Position numbers and translations under genes: made by a program. Positions 29,508-39,732 of a stretch of DNA of 64,000 nt are shown piece after piece. Numbering within the stretch: the first letter of the stretch is position 1; each line of letters opens with the position of its first letter. Under the pieces are notes generated by a model. It saw only the letters and a program-made list of their open reading frames with translations. It was not told where the DNA came from and made no database searches. The stretch is from Leishmania martiniquensis (taxonomy: Eukaryota > Euglenozoa > Kinetoplastea > Trypanosomatida > Trypanosomatidae). The DNA is taken from positions 434,001-498,000 of the forward strand of contig NC_090165.1 in the NCBI RefSeq assembly GCF_017916325.1, written 5' to 3'.

Positions 29508-31943
29508 AGCGCCGAGGTGTGTGTGCTGCCGCGTGAAGTGAATAGAGAGGGACGGGTGGAGAGAGGCTCAGCTCTATGCGCGCCATCTCATGGCTACTCA
29601 GGGCGGCGCACCTTTTGCGATGAGGTCTGTGCGCTGTTGTCTGTGAAAGGGGGGGGATGGGCGCGGTTGCTCCCGCCGCACTCCTCTCTCCCTCCTCCTC
29701 CTTTCCCCTTTACCCTAATTGCCCCTCCCCCCTCCCCCACCCAACGCGAAGGGAGTGTATGTGTGGGGGGGAGGGGATCTCGGAATCGCCTGCCACCAGC
29801 CGCCGCCCTCGTCTCGCGCCTTCACTGATTTCTGGGAATCATGGGGCCTCTTCTCGCCCCCCCTTTTTTTCGTCCCCTGCCTTTGTGCCGCTCAGGTGAT
29901 CTAACGAGTAACAAAATATAAGACGGCGCCAGCGGTGAGAGCAAGCAGCGAATGGATACTGCCGGTGCCGGTGCCGCGGTGCTTCTTCTTCCGCTGTCTT
30001 TCACGTTTCTTCTTTGTATCTGCATTGTGCGGTGAATACCGGCTGCTGCCTGAAGTGGCGCACGTGCGCGCTTCATACTCGTCGAGGTGAAAACGTCAAG
30101 ACACCAGAAAAAAGAAACAAAGAAGTAGTGTTGCTGCAAGGCGCCGCCAACAGCCCTCGCCTAGACGGAAACATGATGCGGCCCATCTCGACGCACGCCC
30201 TGTGAGTGGGCGTGAATGGCAGATGTCTACTACTGGAGGTCGATTGCATTGTAGCGCATTTCTTTTTTGGCGAGGGTGAGCGGGAGAGGTGGAGGTGACC
30301 GGCTGAGCGCGGAGAAATGCTTGCGCATGCGCTCTTGCACGCACGATCGTGCGTCGCTCACCACGGTCTTCCACTTTGGCACCCCGAGGGGGTCACCCAC
30401 AGCTCTGTGAGACTTGAAACCTTTCTGTTGTACGCAACTCCGTCTCCGACAACCCCCCCTCCCCCCACTGCCATTCTCTTTGAGCTCCTTTGCCACTTCA
30501 TCTTTCCCCTTTGGTGCCAACACACTCGGCACCTTTGGCCCCGCACACGCTCGTGTGCTTACACGCCCTCTCTCAACGGAAAACGGCTTCGTTCCCCTTT
30601 GGTCAGCTGCCGCCGGGCTTATTCGTTCCCCCCTCTGCCGCGCAGCGTACTTGCCGCCGCGCACGGTCCACCTCGGCTCGTGCCCGAGGAGGCTGGGCTG
30701 GTCCCGAGTGTGATAGTGATGACGTTCGAGACAGACAGACAGAGAGAGTGGAAGATACCCGCAAAGGGTTGTCATGAGCGCAAACAAAAGAGATGGGTGC
30801 ACCCCTTAAGAAAAAATGGTGCGGTGCCGGCCTTCGCTTACGGGGCACTGCCGCTCCTCCTCGTCCTCGTCTTTGTCTCACCCACGCCCCCTTTGACTCC
30901 TCCTAACATCGTCGCACATCCCCATTTCTTTTCCGCCTCTTCCGTTTGCCATTTTCACCCCGCTGCCCTTCTGTCTCGCACGAGACGCGCAGTGCCCCTC
31001 TTCCGCATCAGAGCTTGGCCACTTCTCTCCGTCGTGCACATCCACTGACGACCCACACACGTGAGCCGGACAAGGGAGGCGAAAGCTACTCGACCAGGGG
31101 TCCATCGAAGCCGCCCCTCAGATTCTTCTCCGCGCAAACCGCCGCACCAGCAGTGGAGGGGAGACAACGGTGATAGAAGGGGAAACAAAAGTGCCTTGTG
31201 ACCACCGCCCTCCCCTCCCCCCACGCCCCTCGTCCAACGCACCAGCGCTTCCTTCTCTTTCCTGAGGTACTGCTTCCCTGTCGAGTGCATGACTGTGGTG
31301 TAGAAGTGACGGAACCTGCATAGTGGGCGCGGTGTCTTCCACACACAGACACATACACACAGGTATCTATCTCTATCTTGTCCCTCTCGCCGTGGTTGGG
31401 CGTCCCATTCAGCCATCTACGCTCCCGCATACACCTTACAGAAGTACACTGCTTCCCACGCACTCGCTTGCTCCCCCCCTGAGAACCAACTTTAAACTTG
31501 GCACACCGGCTGAGTGGCGCGGACCGTGTGGGGCCCACATAGAAAGCGAGGAGCGGAGAGCACGTGTATGTGTACGTGAAGACGGGCGTAGCAAACAGTC
31601 TTGCGGTTGCGAATAGCAGCAGCGACAAAAAAGGGGGGCTGAGAGAACGACAGGAGAAGTAACAGAGCACAAGAACGTACGCCATACAGCCAAACGCACC
31701 ACTGCGAGTGAAGGGGAGGCAGAACCGCTCCTCTCCTCCCCAACGGGGCACCTCTGTATCGCACACAGAATAGAGAAGGGCCTCTGGCTTCAGTACATAT
31801 TTTTTTCAGTTTGCGTTTACTGCCAGCCCGGGGCTGAATACAAGCCACGGGATAATACGCACACACACACACAGATACACACACACGAGCCCCCTACCCC
31901 CTCCGTGTGCTCTCTTTTCAAATCTTCGAAGCGTTGCACCGGA
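29508..31943. other. intergenic spacer with CA repeat
   Basis: A 2.4 kb spacer. It holds C-rich tracts (29690-29745), a (CA)n-like run at about 31860-31887, and a CT tract just after it (31891-31925) that is a likely splice signal for the next gene. Both strands were examined and no protein-like ORF is seen. Confidence 0.6.
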
Positions 31944-34900
31944 ATGCCTCCAACTCGTGCAGCGAAGGCGTCAAGTGGGGGGAAAGCGTCATTGGCAGCC
32001 GTGGTCCAGACGGCGTTCCGTGATGTCACGAACAGTTACCTTAATGCCAACAAGGAGAACATTCCGCCCGGGTACCTTAGCAGCGTCAATGGCGCTGCCG
32101 CTTTGGGGGGTGACCATAGAAGCGATGGCAGCGGCGCGTGCAACCCGAATGCATGCGGCGTAAGTAGAGGACGGCTGCTGCGAGACGCCGATTTTTGTTA
32201 CACCCCTCTGCAGACAGACTTGGCGCGCACCGAAATCGAATACGCCTCGGATGCAGCAACGTGTGTCATGAGAGGGCCCGGCGCTGGTGCGACGCTGGTC
32301 ACCGGATCGGCCGGTGCAGCGCGTGGCACGCCTACCCCGGTGACACCCAAGGGCAGGAGCGTTAGCAGCTGCGCCGCGGCAGCCGGAAATACCGGTGACG
32401 GCAGCGGCCTCGCCGGGGTCTTGCGAACACCCGGGCACAACACCGTTCAACACCCAGCACTGAGCAACGGCAACGCCGCTTGCAGGTTGATACCGCAGCG
32501 GCATCACGCCTTGAGCTCACCACATACCGCCGATACATCCGCTGTCTCAGCGACTCCCCATCAGAGCCGCCAGCGATCGTCTTGCGGGGTGAGAGCAACC
32601 CCGCTGCCGTCACCGATGTACGCGTCTTGGAATCGTGTTGCTGCCGCGACAAGCACCCCGGCAAGCGGCATGCAAGGCGATGGTGGGGGTGGTTCTCAGC
32701 CTTCATCGCAGCCATCGATACTGAGCACTCCCAACGGAGCCTGTCGGTCATGCGTCGCTGCGGAAGCGACGGTGGCGGCAGTAGGCACCCGCGCTCCACT
32801 TGACACGCCAGTTCGGCCGGAGGAGATTCCGCTCTTCTTCAACAACTCGTTCGAGTCCGGTTCTGAGTCACCCACAGGGGATGCAGTGGCAAGTGGGGGG
32901 CGCGGTGCCGCACTCACAACGCCGTACCGCACGTGCCACCTGCAGATGGCGGTGGAGGAGATGCTTCGAAACTGCTTGGACAGCTTCACCCCCACCAAAG
33001 GGTCTGACGCAAGCGGCGCCACCCCATGTGGATCGTGGCGCCGCCGGCAGCAGCGGCAGGCAGCCGGCGCGCACGCGTCCCCGCTCAACGCTTATGCGGC
33101 GCTCGAGTCGCTTCTCCCACCTGGGATGGGGGTGGCAGGGCGAAGCGGCTCGGACGCCTGGGCACCTGCGATGATGGGGTCCTCGACGCCAGGGCGGTTG
33201 ACGGCGCTGCAGGGAGCGTTCGCGGAGAGCGACAGCGAGGATGCGTCGGCAACGCCGCTGAGCGATCGCGCATCAAGTGGGATGCCGTCTGCTGGCGTGC
33301 GCCGAGATCCGATGGTGTACTTTTCCACCACGGCCGTAGCGGCTTCGAAGAGCAGTGAAAGCTGGTGTGAGGTAGCGCGCAGCAACGAGGCTGATGCGGA
33401 GTCCCTCAGCAACGCGATCGCCGGCTGCGGTGCCTGCAGAGGTGCCGCCGAGTCTCTGTCGCAGCATTCGAGCGACACGCGCAGCGCGTTCGAATATAAC
33501 TGCAGCGACGGCAGCTGCAATGGGCCAGACGTGCTCGCCATGCTTGCCGCAGCCGTTCAGCAGCAATATGCGCAGAGCTCTCGCCGCAGCTCCGAAGCGC
33601 GTCCGCAGAGTGCGTACAGCAGAGTGGGAAGCGTGGAGTCGGGTTCGCATGCCCTCTCTGAGCGCAATGTCGCCACCGCCTCCCAGCAGCAGCAGCAATC
33701 GACGACGCCACCGCCATCATACGACGATGCTGCACGTCACCAGAAGCCGTTGCGCCTCAGCGGCCACACGCATCTGGACTTCTCGGCGTCGTCATGCGCT
33801 ACCGCCCCGCACGCACTTCCGCCGACTCGGCGCAGCCACCACCTTCCCCACGTCAAAGCCGCTGCAGGGTCGCTCATCGCCGTTGGGGGCCGCCGCGTTC
33901 CGGTCGACAAGCTGCACTTGCTTTCCATCAACGACGAACCGTCGCTATCGGCAATCTCGCCAACGGCCGGCCGTGCGGCCGCTATGGGGTCGTCGCGTGG
34001 CGGCCCAAAGGCACGCTCACAGCCGTCTTCGTCCTCAGCACCCCATCACGTTGAAGGACCGTCGATGCGGCGGGTCCCAAAGGCGAGTCTCGTGACCGTG
34101 ACCCGCGCTGCTGCCACGGATGCAGATGCAGCGGCGCCAGTGGCAACCAGCTCGCGCGCTTCTGTACCGGACAACCGAAGCGGGGCCCCTCTCCCCACAT
34201 CCTCCTCCTCGAACGTGTCGGAGGCGGCAGTCGCACGAGCCGTGGCCGCCGGCCCGTCGGCGCGTCGCCTTCCCCCCGCCATGGCTACCCAGCAGCGTCA
34301 CAGCAGCGGAGATGCCATAGCTGGCGTTGCGGCTTTGAGCTCCGCTGTGAATCAGGAAGGTGCCCAACAGAGTAGTGAGGCGGACGTCGTAGCAGTGCTG
34401 CGGTTCTCGAAGGGTCAGACGATGCGATTCTTGACGAATCTGTCCTCCGCCGCGCTGGCGACCGCGAGGAGAGCCGTGACGCGCGGTCGTTCTAGTGCAA
34501 GACGTACGACTGCCTGCACTGCAACGCCCGTTTTGGCGTCTAGAATGCTGCTGTCAAGTGTGCAGGTGGGCAAGACATACCTCGCGCACGTGTACGCCGA
34601 GGGAAGCCCGCACGAAGGCTTATCCTACGAGGATGCTGGTGTGTGTGTGCAACTCATCACCCCCGCATCGTCGAACTACGCCGCGCAGCTAAACTGTGTG
34701 GATGGTGTGCTGCTTCGTACGGTGGAGGTCTTCAGTAACGAGGAAGACCGAAAGCAGCACGAGCGCGTGTTGTTGCAGCAGACAACGGCGTACATTGAGT
34801 GCGAGCGCCAGTTCAAGTTCTCCAGCCTGCCCTTTCAGCTGGAGTCTATTTACTTTACCTTCGACGGAAGTGTGTGCGTTGTCTTTTACCGTGTCGTGGC

Positions 34901-35012
34901 CGCCGCTGATGGGTCGTTATCTTCCACATCGCATCGCCACACGAACACTTCGCGTGTGGTGCGCGAGCTTCAGTTGCACTTGAACTGCCGCGTTGTTCTC
35001 AAACAGTGCTAG
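31944..35012 (+). CDS. low-complexity protein with KEN box and PSP1-like C-terminal domain
   Basis: Predicted 1,022 residues from ATG 31944. The N-terminus has FRDVTNSYLNANKENIPPG, with a KEN box at residues 37-39. KEN boxes are recognition signals for the anaphase-promoting complex. Residues 60-810 are Ser/Ala/Thr/Gly/Pro-rich with repeated TP and SP sites and a short Gln run near 575-580. The C-terminal part (about 812-1022) is ordered: VLRFSKGQTMRFLTN, QVGKTYLAHVYAEG, RKQHERVLLQQ, IYFTFDGSVCVVFYRVV and a final RELQLHLNCRVVLKQ. The last two match the pattern of the PSP1 C-terminal domain, which is widespread in trypanosomatids and linked to RNA regulation. The frame is open upstream to 31905 without an ATG. 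Function is not assigned; PSP1 is a fair but not certain call. Confidence 0.75.
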   Translation: MPPTRAAKASSGGKASLAAVVQTAFRDVTNSYLNANKENIPPGYLSSVNGAAALGGDHRSDGSGACNPNACGVSRGRLLRDADFCYTPLQTDLARTEIEYASDAATCVMRGPGAGATLVTGSAGAARGTPTPVTPKGRSVSSCAAAAGNTGDGSGLAGVLRTPGHNTVQHPALSNGNAACRLIPQRHHALSSPHTADTSAVSATPHQSRQRSSCGVRATPLPSPMYASWNRVAAATSTPASGMQGDGGGGSQPSSQPSILSTPNGACRSCVAAEATVAAVGTRAPLDTPVRPEEIPLFFNNSFESGSESPTGDAVASGGRGAALTTPYRTCHLQMAVEEMLRNCLDSFTPTKGSDASGATPCGSWRRRQQRQAAGAHASPLNAYAALESLLPPGMGVAGRSGSDAWAPAMMGSSTPGRLTALQGAFAESDSEDASATPLSDRASSGMPSAGVRRDPMVYFSTTAVAASKSSESWCEVARSNEADAESLSNAIAGCGACRGAAESLSQHSSDTRSAFEYNCSDGSCNGPDVLAMLAAAVQQQYAQSSRRSSEARPQSAYSRVGSVESGSHALSERNVATASQQQQQSTTPPPSYDDAARHQKPLRLSGHTHLDFSASSCATAPHALPPTRRSHHLPHVKAAAGSLIAVGGRRVPVDKLHLLSINDEPSLSAISPTAGRAAAMGSSRGGPKARSQPSSSSAPHHVEGPSMRRVPKASLVTVTRAAATDADAAAPVATSSRASVPDNRSGAPLPTSSSSNVSEAAVARAVAAGPSARRLPPAMATQQRHSSGDAIAGVAALSSAVNQEGAQQSSEADVVAVLRFSKGQTMRFLTNLSSAALATARRAVTRGRSSARRTTACTATPVLASRMLLSSVQVGKTYLAHVYAEGSPHEGLSYEDAGVCVQLITPASSNYAAQLNCVDGVLLRTVEVFSNEEDRKQHERVLLQQTTAYIECERQFKFSSLPFQLESIYFTFDGSVCVVFYRVVAAADGSLSSTSHRHTNTSRVVRELQLHLNCRVVLKQC

Positions 35013-38000
35013 CGCAGGGGATGCCACGAGAAACAAAAATGTGTGTGGCGAGACGGCACCTCCGCTGTACAGACGAAAAAAAAATATGCGTGCAGATGTG
35101 TTTGTGTTCGCTCTGTCTTCTCCATCTGTCGGGTCATTCAGTGGCAGTCGATAGGTTGCTGACTGCCTGAACGCAGAAAGCAGCGCCTTCCGCAGTACTT
35201 TCCAATGGAGTGCGTGTACGTGTGTGTGTGCGCGTGGGTGTGCGTGCGTGGGTGCTCTTCTCTCTCTGGCCCTCTGCCTCTCCGTGTGCACATCTGCAGT
35301 TTGCAAATCGACGTGTGCACGGCAGCGCATCTGAGAAAGAGGGAATGTAATGTAGGTGGCGAGCAATCTTCTGGCTACAGCCCCCCCTCCACAGACATAC
35401 ACACACACATACACGTACACAAAGACACGCAGGCAGCTCGTCAGGCGCGTCGCTGCGGGTGGCGCGGGACAGAGGCGGCGCGTTTCTGTTGCTTCACTGT
35501 TTGTTTTTGCGCTCCTGACGTCGCACACAAAGCGCCTTTGGTCGTCTGACCTGCCGCCGCTGCAGTTGAGGCAGCCGCTGGCAGGATGTATGGAGGAGGA
35601 GGCTTGCTTGTAAACTGGGAGGCAGCTGTAGTCTACTGCTTGCTCGCGCTTACTGTGCGTATTCCTCCAGCCCACCAAGACGCTGCACACGCACGCACAC
35701 CCGTACGCTTCTGTTGTACGGCGTTGCCTTCATGAATCCATAGATGCATCTTGAGGGGGAGAGAGGGGAGATGAGGGTGGAAGGTGAGGTAGAGCAACTG
35801 TGGGGGGAGGACATCGGGGTAAGAATCTCTAAGGTGGATGCGCGTGCGGCGAACAGACGCTGGCTGTACGGCCAAGGGTGTGCATTACACGTCTGGCCCT
35901 TCTCCCTGCGACGATAGAGCAGTGCCGCTGTTTGTTGCATAAGGCAAGGAAGGCAGCGTGTGCTGTTTGTGTTGCCATTCCGAAGCGAAGGGGATGCAGC
36001 CGCGCATACACAGGTTTGCGCCTCCGCACCTCTTTTTTTTTCTTGGGTGCCATCGCCGAGGCTGTTATCTCGATCTCTTTCCTCGAGCCACCCCCACTTG
36101 GGCTACTCTCCTCATCTTATCCTCAACACTGTTCATAGAATCACCAAGATACATTTCACCCACGTTGTGCGTCGTGTGTTGCTTTCAATATCTTAGATCT
36201 CAAATAACTTTGGCTGACTTCTTTTTTTTCGTCTTCGCTGTTTTGTGAGCACTAGCAGTGGTGGAGAGAGAAGGAATAGCTGAGGGCGATTGAGTGCGTG
36301 TGCGTGCTTATGCATACTCAATCGCCCTCTTGACAGTAATGCCATTTTTTTCCCGCTTTTCTCAGGCTCTTTTTTGTTCGTTCGAGCTGTTGTAGGTTCC
36401 TGTCAATATGCCGTGAAGTGTCATTCGATGCCACACCCGCGCGTGTCGCTCTATTTCTTCACCTCCTTTCTTTTTCGTTCGCGCTCACGCTAGCTCGCTC
36501 GACTCCGGCTCTCGACCGCCTTCTTTCCAGTTCCTTTGTGTTCCGTCTCAATGACAGATTTTTCTGGCGCGTAAATCTGTACCCGACCGGAGTTGTATGT
36601 GCGCGTGCTACATGTCTCTATTTTCTATTGCTTGTTCGCTAGTCCTTCAATTTAGATCTGTTTAGATGCACCGGTCCGCCCATTACCACACGCGCACGCA
36701 CACATTGGGGGGGGGAAGGGGCAGAGGGAGGAGTAGGAGAGTGGATAGGGTGCGAATGAGTGAGTGAGAGACGTTGTGGCCGGCAGACGTGCTGCTGCCC
36801 GCTCTTTTTTGACATTTTTTCCCCTGCCTCTCCTCTCTCAAGGGCGCATTACCCGGTGCCCTCTAATGTGCGTGCCTTTCGCCGTCGTCTCTTTTTCTCC
36901 CCCCTCTTTTCCTCTTTCGGCTGTGATTTGATATATATATATATTTATTTATGTAGAGACGTGCATATTAGACAGACCACAGGCTTCCTCCCCCCTCTCT
37001 CCCTCTCGCGTTGGCTTGCTCGCCGGCCGTCCCTGGCACCTTGAATGACACAGATACGTTCTCAGGTCGAGCATCTTTGCGTTGCTTGCACACTGTGGCT
37101 TGATTCTTGCTTGCTTTGTAAGCGCCAAAGTCCGCCGCAGCTGATGGAAGAAGATTCTCTGTGTGCGAGCTGCGGTGAGGCACAGAACGAGAAAACAGCA
37201 ACAGGAGCAGCAGGAGGAACGGGTCCCTGCATTTGTAGCGTGTCTGCGGTGCTATTCTCTGCCACGCGATTTGGTGGACTCGTTCATCAGCTCAGTGCGT
37301 TGTTTATCGCGGAACATTTTTTCTTCTACATACATACATACATATATATATTTCTTCCTTTGTTTTACATCCTGACAGCAGAGCGCAGACACTCCCTCCC
37401 TTCCCCTCCCCTCTCCCCCATCTCTTACATACACATATATACATGTATGTGTATATATCGATGTGTGTGTGTATGTATATATATAGGGGTGTGTGAGTAG
37501 AATGGCCTCTCGCCATACCTTTGATGGACTGCGTGTTAGCCAGTGTACTGCATGGCAGAAGGGCGGGCACTGACTCCTCCGTTATTTGTTTTTGTCTGCG
37601 TGAGTGGCCTCCTTCTCTTGCGGGCGGACTTCTTCACGGCTCGTGTGTTGCTCGTGAAGCTTCCATTTGTTGTTGGGATCATCCCTGCCGACCTCCTCCT
37701 GACGGGCGTTTTTATGTGCTGCTCTCTCTGCGCCATCCTTAATGCTTGCGCGCAGGACAGCTGGCGACTGCCAAGAGGGGCGGTGGTGGTGGGGTGAGGC
37801 TCATCGCTCTCCCTTCTTATCCTCTGCACTAATAGGAATCCTGATATATATAGGTCTGGGTGTGTATGCGCCTGTAGGGTAGGTTTGCTGTTGTGACCAC
37901 CGTGAACGGTCCCGTTGTTGCCAAAATGGTGTGCTCTTGCCGATACACTTATAGCCCCTCTCTTGTTCTCCGTAACCGCGATGGCCCCCTTCTTCTTTCC

Positions 38001-38868
38001 CTTTGTGCTTTCCACAGTGGTGCTGGCGGTTCGTCCCACCGACCGCCCCCCTCCCCCATCTCTCAGTGCGCTGGTAACCAAGCAAAGGAGCGGGTGAGAG
38101 ATGGAAGCGCAGAGAGCCGTACCCCTCTCCTTCCTTCCCCTCGCACGGGGTGCGGCAACGACGAGAGAGGAAAAAAAGTCTGCGGAAGTGGAAAGGGGGT
38201 TTGAGCAGATGTGCACCATCGCCATGATGCCGTTGCGGCGCACATGAGGTGCTTGCACTCCCCCTCTCAATTATCCTCAGCTTGTGCGAGTGCTTCTAAT
38301 GTGGAGGCGGGCCATCCAGGACAGAAATGCGTACCTAAGGACATGTGTGATGAGGCTTTGGGTTGGGGAGACGCGTCGGGGATGGGGCGGGGGAGGATCC
38401 GACCGCCGTCGTCCGCGTCTCCTGTTTACTGTACGGCCGACATAGAAAAAGACACCATGCTCATCTCGGTGAACTTTCTGCTGGAAGGCAGCTTCGCGTC
38501 TCTGAAGAACATTGCTCGCGTGGCTGCTGCCTCGTGGAAGAATCGACAGAGTAACGCATTCCTGCCAATGCGGCTTTGGTGCCTTCATCTGGCGAATGCC
38601 CCGCCGCCCCGCCTTTCGTTCCTCTCCTCTTCCTCTTCTCTGCAGGCGCACAAGGCGCGTCCCCTCCTACACACTCGCAGGCGCAGACTACTACCGCGAG
38701 CGCTATCAGCGAACCCACTCCGTGCGCCCCTGCTGCGCGTGTACCGAACTCGTCATCTTTCCTAGGAAGCCTCTGCCCCCTCTCCACTTTCTCCTTGGCC
38801 CCGCTGTCATGGCGGTCTTGTGAGCAGTCGGTGTCCGAGACGCGCTCGGCCGTGGATGCGATCACCAG
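35013..38868. other. long gene-free spacer with TA/CA microsatellites
   Basis: Nearly 3.9 kb without a supportable gene. Microsatellites include CA-type at about 35397-35420, (TA)n at about 36930-36947, TACA/TA at 37328-37352, and mixed TA/GT at 37428-37485. Base composition is more T- and A-rich than the coding half. A 244-residue minus-strand open frame (37536-38270) is not protein-like. The last 0.4 kb (from about 38450) is GC-richer and may be the start of the decayed tract that follows. Confidence 0.55.
36282..36329. repeat. inverted repeat, 14-nt arms
   Basis: Left arm gagggcgattgagt (36282-36295) and right arm actcaatcgccctc (36316-36329) are perfect complements around a 20-nt loop. 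The transcript would form a stable hairpin. It is not followed by a T-run, and factor-independent terminators are not expected in this organism. Confidence 0.75.
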
Positions 38869-39732
38869 GTGGCGTCGCCGCACTACCCGAATCCGGCTTG
38901 GTGGCTGAAGTCGCAGGCAACCGCGTTTATTCTGGCGGCGCTGCGGGGCCTTGGCTGCCCCCCTCACCCCGCGCAAGAGAACACGCACCCCGCACCGACA
39001 TCTGCTGTAGCAGACGTGACTGGCAGCGCTGATGCCCGACGGATTGGGTGCATGAAGCACCGACATCGATGCGCTGCCGCTGGAAGAGCAGGTGTGCGTG
39101 CCGTTCAAGTCACGGAGTAAGGGCGTGTGGTGCACGCAAGCGGAGTCGACATGTACGCAGCGATAGCGTCGCGCGCGTACCAGGCAGGCATACGGAGCAG
39201 CGCATGGCTCATCTTTCGGCTTGCGGAGGAATTGCTTCCCTGTGGCGCAAAGGCGTTGGCTGCTGCTAGGGAGAGGAGGGGGGAGGTGCGAGCAGGCTTT
39301 TCGGCACGCACTGCTTCCCGCAGTACGAGGAGGGCGCCATTGGGCTGGTACCCGGTATCACGAGCTATCGGGACTTCTTCATGAGTGATGATGTGCGGTC
39401 GGGGCGGCCCAGCGCCGTCGCCTCAGCTGCCTGCGAGCCCCGTGCCGATTGCTGCCGAAGCCATCATAGCAGCGCAGACGGTGGCAGCGCAGAAAATTGG
39501 CCTGAGAGTGGCGACTGCTGTGCCGACCGCGATGAGGACTGGACCGGGAGAGGGCCATAGCGTGTTCCTCGGCGAGGAAGCTGATGGGCTCTATGTGGTC
39601 GCGGGACAACACCGTATGCGAGCAGGTGCCGCACGACGCTTAGCGTCCCTGGTCGAGTACTACTGCTGCTCCCGGTGCGGCTGCTGCAGAGAGCTTTGCC
39701 CCAGGGCACGACTGTTGCGTCAAGGACCATGA
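38869..39732 (+). pseudogene. decayed coding-like tract, possibly a glycosyltransferase relic
   Basis: Protein-like strings occur in order but not in one open frame. NPAWWLKSQATAFIL (from 38890) and VDMYAAIASRAYQAG (from 39145) share a frame interrupted by a stop at 39118. EGAIGLVPGITSYRDFF (from about 39330) needs a +1 shift, and DGLYVVAG (from 39583) returns to the first frame. The GC content is higher than in the spacer on either side. The string order is weakly reminiscent of NodZ/FUT8-type fucosyltransferases, but I cannot establish that. Exact boundaries are unknown; the relic may extend to about 40060. Confidence 0.35.

Noticed and set aside
37536..38270. 244-residue minus-strand open frame in the 7 kb gap
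   Set aside because: Low-complexity, no motif, wrong strand for the transcription unit.
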